Source: Arcuatula senhousia
Taxonomy: Eukaryota > Mollusca > Bivalvia > Mytilida > Mytilidae
DNA: 64,000 bases
Assembly (NCBI GenBank): GCA_963971305.1
Contig: OZ020307.1
Location: 61,439,702-61,503,701, forward strand
Direction of reading: 5' to 3'
The notes below the pieces were generated by a model. It was not told the DNA's origin and made no database searches. It was given only the letters and a program-made list of their open reading frames with translations. This document shows, piece after piece, positions 56,901 through 64,000 of the stretch. Position numbers and translations under genes: made by a program. Numbering within the stretch: position 1 is the first letter of the stretch; each line of letters begins with the position of its first letter.

Positions 56901-59670
56901 GGAGAGATCTGAAACAGAATAAGTGAATACAGTGTCAGAGCTTTTAAATGGATTCCCTCTTTGTAAATCTTGGAGAGATCTGAAACAGAATAAGTGAATA
57001 CAGTGTCGGAGTCTTTAAATGGATTCCCTCTTTGTAAATCTTGGAGAGATCTGAAACAGAATAAGTGAATACAGTGTCAGAGTCTTTAAATGGATTCCCT
57101 CTTTGTAAATCTTGGAGAGATCTGAAACAGAATAAGTGAATACAGTGTCAGAGCCTTTAAATGGATTCCCTCTTTGTAAATCTTGGAGAGATCTGATACA
57201 AAATAAGTGAATACAGTATCAGAACCTTTAAATGGATTCCCTCTTTGTAAATCTTGGAGAGATCTGAAACAGAATAAGTGAATACAGTGTCAGAGCGTCT
57301 AAATGGATTCCCTCTTTATAAATCTTGGAGAGATCTGAAACAGAATAAGTGAATACAGTGTCGGGGCGTTTAAATGGATTCCCTCTTTGTAAATCTTGGA
57401 GAGTATGAAACAAAATAAGTGAATACAGTGTCAGAGCCTTTAAATGGATTCCCTCTCTGTAAATCTTGGAGAGATTTGAAACAAAATAAGTGAATACAGT
57501 GTCAAAGCATTTAAATGGATTCCCTCTTTGTAAATCTTGGAGAGATCTGAAACAGAATAAGTGACTACAGTGTCAGAGCCTTTAAATGAATTCCCTCTTT
57601 GTAAATCTTGGAGAGATTTGAAACAAAATAAGTGAATACAGTGTCAGAGCCTTTAAATGGATTCCCTCTTTGTAAATCTTGGAGAGATCTGAAACAAAAT
57701 AAGTGAATACAGTGTCGGAGCGTTTAAATGGATTCCCTCTTTGTAAATCTTGGAGAGATCTGAAACAGAATAAGTGAATACAGTGTCGGAGCCTTTAAAT
57801 GGATTCCCTCTTTGTAAATCTTGGAGAGATCTGAAACAGAATAAGTGAATACAGTGTCATAGCCTTTAAATGGGTCCCGTCTTTGTAAATCTTGGAGTGA
57901 ACTGAAACAAAATAAGTGAATACAATGTCGGAGCCTTTAAATGGATTCCCTCTTTGTAAATCTTGGAGAGATCTGAAACAAAATAAGTGAATACAGTGTC
58001 GGAGCCTTTAAATGGATTCCTTCTTTGTAAATCTTGGAGCGATCTGAAACAGAATAAGTGAATACAGTGTCAGAGCTTTTAAATGGGTTCCCTCTTTGTA
58101 AATCTTGGAGAGTTCTGAAACAAAATAAGTGAATACAGTGTCGGAGCCTTTAAATGGATTCCCTCTTTGTAAATCTTGGAGCGATCTGAAACAAAATAAG
58201 TGAATACAGTGTCAGAGTCTTTAAATGGATTCCCTCTTTGTAAATCTTGGAGAGAACTGAAACAGAATAAGTGAATACAGTGTCAGAGCTTTTAATAAGT
58301 TCCCTCTTTGTAAATCTTGGAGAGTTCTGAAACAAAATAAGTGAATACAGTGTCGGAGCCTTTAAATGGATTCCCTCTTTGTAAATCTTGGAGAGTTCTG
58401 AAACAAAATAAGTGAATACAGTGTCGGAGCCTTTAAATGGATTCCTTCTTTGTAAATCTTGGAGCGATCTGAAACAGAATAAGTGAATACAGTGTCAGAG
58501 CTTTTAAATGGGTTCCCTCTTTGTAAATCTTGGAGAGTTCTGAAACAAAATAAGTGAATACAGTGTCGGAGCCTTTAAATGGATTCCCTCTTTGTAAATC
58601 TTGGAGCGATCTGAAACAAAATAAGTGAATACAGTGTCAGAGTCTTTAAATGGATTCCCTCTTTGTAAATCTTGGAGAGAACTGAAACAGAATAAGTGAA
58701 TACAGTGTCAGAGCCCCTCTTTGTAAATCTTGGAGAGTTCTGAAACAAAATAAGTGAATACAGTGTCGGAGCCTTTAAATGGATTCCCTCTTTGTAAATC
58801 TTGGAGAGTTCTGAAACAAAATAAGTGAATACAGTGTCGGAGCCTTTAAATGGATTCCCTCTTTGTAAATCTTGGAGAGTTCTGAAACAAAATAATTGAA
58901 TACAGTGTCGGAGCCTTTAAATGGATTCCCTCTTTGTAAATCTTGGAGAGAACTGAAACAGAATAAGTGAATACAGTGTCAGGGCCTTTAAATGGATTCC
59001 CTTTTTGTAAATCTTGGAAAGATCTGATACAAAATAAGTAACAACAGTGTCAGAGCCTTTAAATGGATTCCCTCTTTGTAAATCTTGGAGAAAACTGAAA
59101 CAGAATAAGTGAATACAGTGTCAGAGCCTTTAAATGTGTTCCCTCTTTGTAAATCTTGGAGAGATCTGAAACAGAATAAATGAATACAGTGTCAGAGCCT
59201 TTAAATGGATTCCCTCTTTGTAAATCTTGGAGAGATCTGAAACAGAATAAGTGAATACAGTGTCAGAGTCTTTAAATGGATTCCCTCTTTGTAAATCTTG
59301 GAGAGATCTGAAACAAAATAAGTGAATACAGTGTCAAAGCCTTTAAATGGATTCCCTCTTTGTAAATCTTGGAGAGATCTGAAACAAAATAAATGAATAC
59401 AGTGTCAGAGTCTTTAAATGGATTCCCTCTTTGTAAATCTTGGAGAGATCTGAAACAGAATAAGTGAATACAATGTCATAGCCTTGAAATGGATTCCCTC
59501 TTTGTAAATCTTGGAGAGATCTGAAACAGAATAAGTGACTACAGTGTCAGAGCCTTTAAATGGGTTCCCTCTTTGTAAATCTTGGAGAGATGTGAAACAG
59601 AATAAGTGAATACAGTGTCAGAGCCTTTGAATGGGTTCCCTCTTTGTAAATCGTGGAGAGATCTGAAACA
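47904..59670 (-). repeat. ~165-copy 71-bp satellite made from the GGT exon's splice acceptor and 5' edge
   Basis: Each 71-bp unit, read on the minus strand, has TTATTCTGTTTCAG, then ATCTCTCCAAGATTTACAAA, GAGGGAATCCATTTAAAGG, and (C/T)CTGACACTGTATTCAC. The first two blocks equal the true acceptor and exon start at 47903. Units are mostly 90-99% alike; common variants read CATAGCCTTGAAATGG, TGGAGAGTTCTGAAAC or GGGTTCCC (plus strand). About 11.77 kb of array divided by 71 gives ~165 units. It lies wholly in the intron upstream of the catalytic-Thr exon. Seventy-one is not a multiple of three, so read-through shifts frame. Confidence 0.97.
53399..59028. repeat. Higher-order duplication: two ~2.82-kb blocks of the 71-bp array
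   Basis: Rare variants recur exactly 2825 bp apart, e.g. a shortened unit GTCAGAGCCCCTCTTTG at 55882 and 58707, GGGTCCCGTCTTTG near 55046 and 57871, and TTAATAAGTTCCC near 55466 and 58291. The blocks are ~53399-56205 and ~56224-59028. A further related block (same GCGTCTAAATGG and TTTATAAATC variants at ~52485) lies 1987 bp before the first. Confidence 0.88.
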
Positions 59671-62650
59671 CAAGAGGCTCCCAGGAGCCTGAATCGCTCA
59701 CCTGACATATGTGCCTGAAGTAAAGGCTATTAGGCAAAATCTATTTGACATTGAAAGGGTTATAAGTTTAATAAGGGGGCCATCTGACAATATGGTTGAT
59801 ATTAAGGTGCTGATCACTTTTATCTCAATTAAAATTAAAAAATCTGTCACCCTTTTTGAGTTATTAGCACAAAAATGCAGTTAAACCCAATGTTCTATTT
59901 TTAGCCACAGCGGCCATGTTTTACAACCAATCAAAAATCCCCACATCAGTTCTATACACCTAATGCTCATAAACAACAATACCAAGTTTGGTTCCAATTT
60001 GACTTTAAGTGTCAGAGGAGTTAACATTTTCAGTGTAATGAGGAAATTCTTTTTAAAAGCTCAATTTTGACGTTCTAAGGGCAATAACTCCTCAAAATAA
60101 AGGTCCTACAATGTTGACACTATTACATATTTAGTAGATCTTGATGTGCTTAACAATATGCAATTTAAATTTCTCAAATATCTTGTATAGTTTTCAAGAT
60201 ATTGAGCTAAACAGGTGCAAAATTTGCCAAAAATCCACAAAAAGGGCAATAACTCATGCATGGGTTGTTGGATTTTCTTCAATTTTTCATTATCAAAATT
60301 TTAAAATCTGTCACCGTTTTTGAGTTATTTGCAAAAAACTGCCATTTACCCCTATGTTCTATTTTTAGCCACAGCGGCCATGTTTTACGACCAATCAAAA
60401 ATCCCCACATCAGTTCTATACACCTTATGCTAATAAACAACTATACCAAGTTTGGTTCCAATTGGACTTAGAGTGTCAGAGGAGTTAACGTTTTCAATGT
60501 CATGAGGAAATGCTTTTTAAAAGCTCAATTTTTACGTTCTAAGGGCAATAACTCCTCAAAAGAAAGGTTCTACAATGTTGACCCTATTACATTTTTAGTA
60601 GATCTTGATGTGCTCAACAATATGCAATTTAAATTTCTCAAATATCTTGTATAGTTTTCAAGATATTGAGCTAAACAGGTGCAAAATTTGCCAAAAATCC
60701 ACAACAAGAGGCTCTCAGGAGCCTGAATCGCTCACCTGACATATGTGCCTGAAGTAAAGGTTTTAAGGCAAAATCAATTTAACTTTGAAAGGGTCATAAG
60801 ATTAATAAAGGGGTCATCTGACAATATGGTGGATCTAAAGGTGCTGATCACTTTTGTTCAAAATCTAAAAATCTGTCACCCTTTTTGAGTTATTTGCAAA
60901 AAAATGCAGTTTAACCTAATCTTCTATTTTTAGCCACAGCGGCCATGTTTTACAACCAATCAAAAATCCCCACAACAGTTCTATACACCTAATAATAATA
61001 AACAATAATACCAAGTTTGGTTCCAATTGGACTTAAAGTGTCAGAGGAGTTAACATTTTCAATATAAGGAAATGCAGTTAAAATGCTCAATTTTGACATT
61101 CCATGGGCAATAACTCCTCAAAGGAAAGGTCTAACAACGTTGACCCTGTTACAAATTTTGTAGATCTTGATACGCTTAACAATATGCAATTTAAATTTCT
61201 CAAATATCTTGTATAGTTTTCAAGATATTGAGCAAAACAGGTGCAAAATTTGCAAAAAAAAACACAATAAGGGCAATAACTCCTACATGGGTTGTTGGAT
61301 TTTCTTCAAAATTTCAGAGCTGGTAGATCTTGAGGTGCTGATCACTTTTGTTCCCAATCAAAATTTTGAAATCTGTCACCGTTTTAGAGTTATTTGCAAA
61401 AAACTGCCATTTACCCCTATGTTCTATTTTTAGCCACAGCTGCCATGTTTTATGACCAATCAAAAATCCCCACATCAGTTCTATACACCTAATGCTAATA
61501 AACAACTATACCAAGTTTGGTTCCATTTGGACTTAAAGTGTCAGAGGAGTTAACGTTTTCAATGTAATGAGGAAATGCTGTTAAAATGCTAAATTTTGAC
61601 ATTCTAAGGGCAATAACTCCTAAAAGGAAAGGTCCTACAACATTGACCCTATTACATATTTTGTAGATCTTGATGCGCTTAACAATATGCAATTTAAATT
61701 TCTCAAATATCTAGTATAGTTTTCAAGATATTGAGCTAAACAGGTGCAAAATTTGCAAAAAATCCACAAAAAGGGCAATAACTCCTACATGGGTTGTTGG
61801 ATTTTTTTCAAAATTTCAGAGCTGGTAGATCTTTAGGTGCTGATCACTTTTGTTCCCAATCAAAATTTTAAAATCTGTCACCGTTTTAGAGTTATTTGCA
61901 AAAAACTGCCATTTACCTCTATGTTCTATTTTTAGCCACAGCGGCCATGTTATAAGACCAATCAAAAATCCCCAAATCAGTTCTATACACCAAATGCTAA
62001 TAAACAACTATACTAAGTTTGGTTCCATTTGGACTTAAAGTGTCAGAGGAGTTAACGTTTTCAATGTAATGAGGAAATGCTGTTAAAATGCTAAATTTTT
62101 ACGTTCTAAGGGCAATAACTCCTAAAAGGAAAGGTCCTACAACGTTGACCCTGTTACATATTTTGTAGATCTTGATGTGCTTAACAATATGCAATTTAAA
62201 TTTCTCAAATATCTAGTATAGCTTTCAAGATATTGAGCTTAACAGGTGCAAAATTTGCAAAAAAATCCACAAAAAGGGCAATAACTCCTACATGGGTCGT
62301 TGGATTTTCTTCAAAATTTCAGGGTAGGTAGATCTTGAGGTGCTGATCACTTTTACCCTATGCCAGAATTTTGATATCTGTAGCCGTTTTTGAGTTATTT
62401 GCAAAAAACTGCATTTTACCCCTATGTTCTATTTTTAGCCGTGGCGGCCATGTTTTACGACGAATCAAAAATCCCCACATCAGTTCTAAGCACCGAATGC
62501 TAATGAACAACCATACCAAGTTTGGTTGCAATTGGACTTATGGTGTCAGAGGAGTTAACGTTTTAAAAAGTTTACGGACGGACGACGGACGGACGACGGA
62601 CGCCAAGTGATGACAATAGCTCACATGACCCTTCGGGTCAGGTGAGCTAA
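59671..62650 (+). mobile_element. 3-kb non-autonomous element headed CAAGAGGCTCCCAGGAGCC
   Basis: The head has CAAGAGGCTCCCAGGAGCC and GAATCGCTCACCTGAC. The tail has GACGGACGACGGACGCC, GCTCACATGACCC and GGGTCAGGTGAGC, so GCTCACCTGAC/GTCAGGTGAGC form inverted ends. A second head at 60704 (CAAGAGGCTCTCAGGAGCC) shows either nested insertion or head duplication. The body repeats about every 500 bp (TCTGTCACC(C/G)TTTT at ~59847, 60309, 60873, 61374, 61876, 62382), each unit with GCCACAGCGGCCATGTTTTA and CCAAGTTTGGTTCCA. No coding capacity. It sits right at the outer edge of the 71-bp array. Confidence 0.88.
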
Positions 62651-62654
62651 AAAA

Positions 62655-62701
62655 GCAAGGTATACAGTAAACGGCTTCTCTCATGAAAATTTTGGAGAGA
62701 C
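62655..62701 (-). pseudogene. Degenerate copy of the GGT exon edge beyond the array
   Basis: The minus strand reads ATACTTTTAG, then GTCTCTCCAAAATTTTCATG, AGAGAAGCC, GTTTACTGTATACC. This aligns with the exon start ATCTCTCCAAGATTTACAAA, GAGGGAATCC, ...ACTGTATACT at 47903 and with every array unit, but is much more diverged. It is therefore the outermost unit of the array, separated from it by the 3-kb element, or an old duplicate of the exon. Too decayed to code. Confidence 0.55.
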
Positions 62702-62704
62702 CTA

Positions 62705-64000
62705 AAAGTATATAGTGTGAGTTTTTTTTTTAAAGTAGCAATCTTCTTTGAAAGTTCATATGAGAGTTGAAAGAAAATACTTGCTCCAGTATATGTTGAT
62801 ACATTAAGTCTATACGTTCAGGGAAATATCAGTAGGTACTTTTTATTTTTGAAAGTAGCCTGGAGGTTGCCTCTACCACTAGGCTAGAAACACAACCTAT
62901 AAAAAGATAATGCCAAACTCCGAGTATGCTTAACTGATGAGAAGTTACTTGTTGACGAATATTGCATTTACAGCATAACCAAATCTACCAATTATAATAC
63001 CCTCTATGGTACCGTGTACTCTTACATAGGCAGATGACTAAGGGTCACAGTAAGTCACCGTTTTGTTCGTTCGGTATTAACGTCTACGTATATATTTCAC
63101 AGTTTTTTTTAAAGAAAAGATCAGAAGGTCTCCAAATAGAATAACCCTTAAGTCGGCTTATGCTGTAAAAGTGCGATTATAAAGTCATATAACGTGTTTT
63201 TTTAGCTTAAAACCCTGGGAGAGATATCGTGCAAATAATTCTATATATTGTATTTCCTTATGACCTTTATTTTTGGCATTTACAAAAAATTCCCTATTTC
63301 CTGAGCTTATTTTGGCACTTAAAGTCACAATATTGCGTATAAAGGAAGTGTAATAGTAATTATAATTATTGTAAAATAAATATCCTGGGGTTTAGCAAAT
63401 TATTCTCTGTTTTTTCTATACTTTTTAATAGAAAGTAAATGTTAAGATTATATATACATGCAGTTTTAAATTAAAACTATATCCATTTAAGAAAAAGCTG
63501 GTGATTAAATTCCAATGAAATTAGGCGACCAATTTGTATTCTGATACGTTACTTTATCCAGTAAAAGATAATCATATTAACAAAGAGAGAAGGTTTGGCC
63601 CAAAAATTTGTTTAACCCAATCACATTTTGTGTATGCCTGTCCTAATCAATGGACCTTTGTCAAAACCTTTGTTTGTGCCCGTCCTCTTTATACTAGTAG
63701 GTCAATGTCCAGAAAAATAACAAAGGTGTACCCAAGGGACAATCAAGTGTCGTTACTACAAAGACAAACACGGTAGACGTTAATCATCAGAAATGCAGAA
63801 ATGGGTCTTTTGCTGATAATTTTGGGATAGGTACTGATGGCCAATGCAAGACAGCGAGCACCGACCCCTGGTCAAATTAAGGCTGCTTGCTGTCTCCAAT
63901 GGTAGATTTTTAAATTGCAGTTTCAATTGTTTATTCCACATCTCAGTATCGCTATATTATATAGCACACACAAATCAAAGTGGACAAGTTCAGTTCAAAT
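62705..64000. other. Unassigned sequence at the window end
   Basis: No further GGT exon could be recognised on the minus strand. An 80-codon plus-strand frame at 63534-63776 has no domain I recognise and no splice context. The sequence around 62990-63080 and 63590-63720 has the patchy composition of old repeats. Confidence 0.4.

Noticed and set aside
52416..58335. Several identical 61-codon minus-strand frames in the satellite
   Set aside because: They are three-unit read-throughs of the 71-bp repeat (3x71 is divisible by three) and end where the unit's frame closes. No independent coding evidence.
47904..59670. CRISPR-like array (short repeats in great number)
   Set aside because: Units are 71 bp with no unique spacers; every part of the unit is repeated. 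The unit derives from the neighbouring exon edge in a eukaryotic gene.
62868..62895. tRNA/SINE A-box-like string TAGCCTAGTGGTAGAG on the minus strand
   Set aside because: The A box is good, but no B box (GGTTCRANNC) follows at a proper distance and no cloverleaf can be drawn.
63534..63776. 80-codon plus-strand frame at the window end
   Set aside because: No recognised domain, no splice context, and composition resembling the old repeats around it.

Overview
This window looks like nuclear DNA of an animal, most likely a bivalve mollusc and probably a mytilid mussel. It is AT-rich, its genes have introns with GT-AG borders, and it is full of interspersed repeats. Several of those, such as the elements headed CAAGAGGCTCCCAGGAGCC or ending GACGGACGACGGACG, I associate with mussel genomes from memory. 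No prokaryotic gene organisation is visible. Coding sequence is a small minority.

Layout: 0-8.7 kb is gene-poor. It holds a near-perfect palindromic element (82-259), a TIR element (473-788), a 2.3-kb element bounded by ~210-bp inverted repeats (1905-4170) and a ~98-bp tandem array whose unit carries a hairpin (7.38-8.63 kb). From 18.84 kb down to 9.1 kb, all on the minus strand, is the most unusual block. It starts with a 1667-residue Helitron/Helentron-type protein (HUH nuclease, PIF1-type helicase, OTU protease-like tail). After it come a CCCH-finger TatD nuclease, an unidentified 207-aa protein with a SOCS-box-like N-terminus, and a coiled-coil/NLS/SUMO-interaction-motif protein. The three smaller reading frames each begin just after a good 3' splice site, and the hairpin array lies beyond the last. 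I suggest they form one multi-gene rolling-circle element, which is unproven.

20-36 kb is repeat and duplication territory. There is a 3x340-bp tandem repeat with exon-like splice borders. A ~3.2-kb segment (26645-29829) is repeated in direct orientation at 30692-35686. The second copy was interrupted by a 1.79-kb DNA transposon (33416-35206) with 10-bp target duplications, TIRs built of CGGAAC/CGGAATA-type repeats, and a broken Ulp1-protease/PHD-finger gene. The first copy supplies the empty site. Between the copies lies a probable last exon of a tyrosine-motif signalling protein (YEEI, YVNQ). At 36.6-37.8 kb is an intronless 7-TM receptor-like gene, followed by a 2-kb TIR element containing ~0.9 kb of AGATATCT palindromes and a promoter/first-exon-like segment with a perfect CRE.

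42-63 kb is the 3' half of a minus-strand gamma-glutamyltransferase-family gene (YwrD-like): four consecutive exons with matching phases (47903-47744, 47166-47058, 44953-44809, 42220-41992). Its introns are crowded with repeats. The intron upstream of the exon carrying the catalytic threonine contains an ~11.8-kb array of about 165 copies of a 71-bp unit. The unit is that exon's own splice acceptor plus the first ~45 exon bases. The array has a 2.8-kb higher-order duplication and is capped by a 3-kb interspersed element. The 5' half of the gene was not found and presumably lies beyond base 64000.
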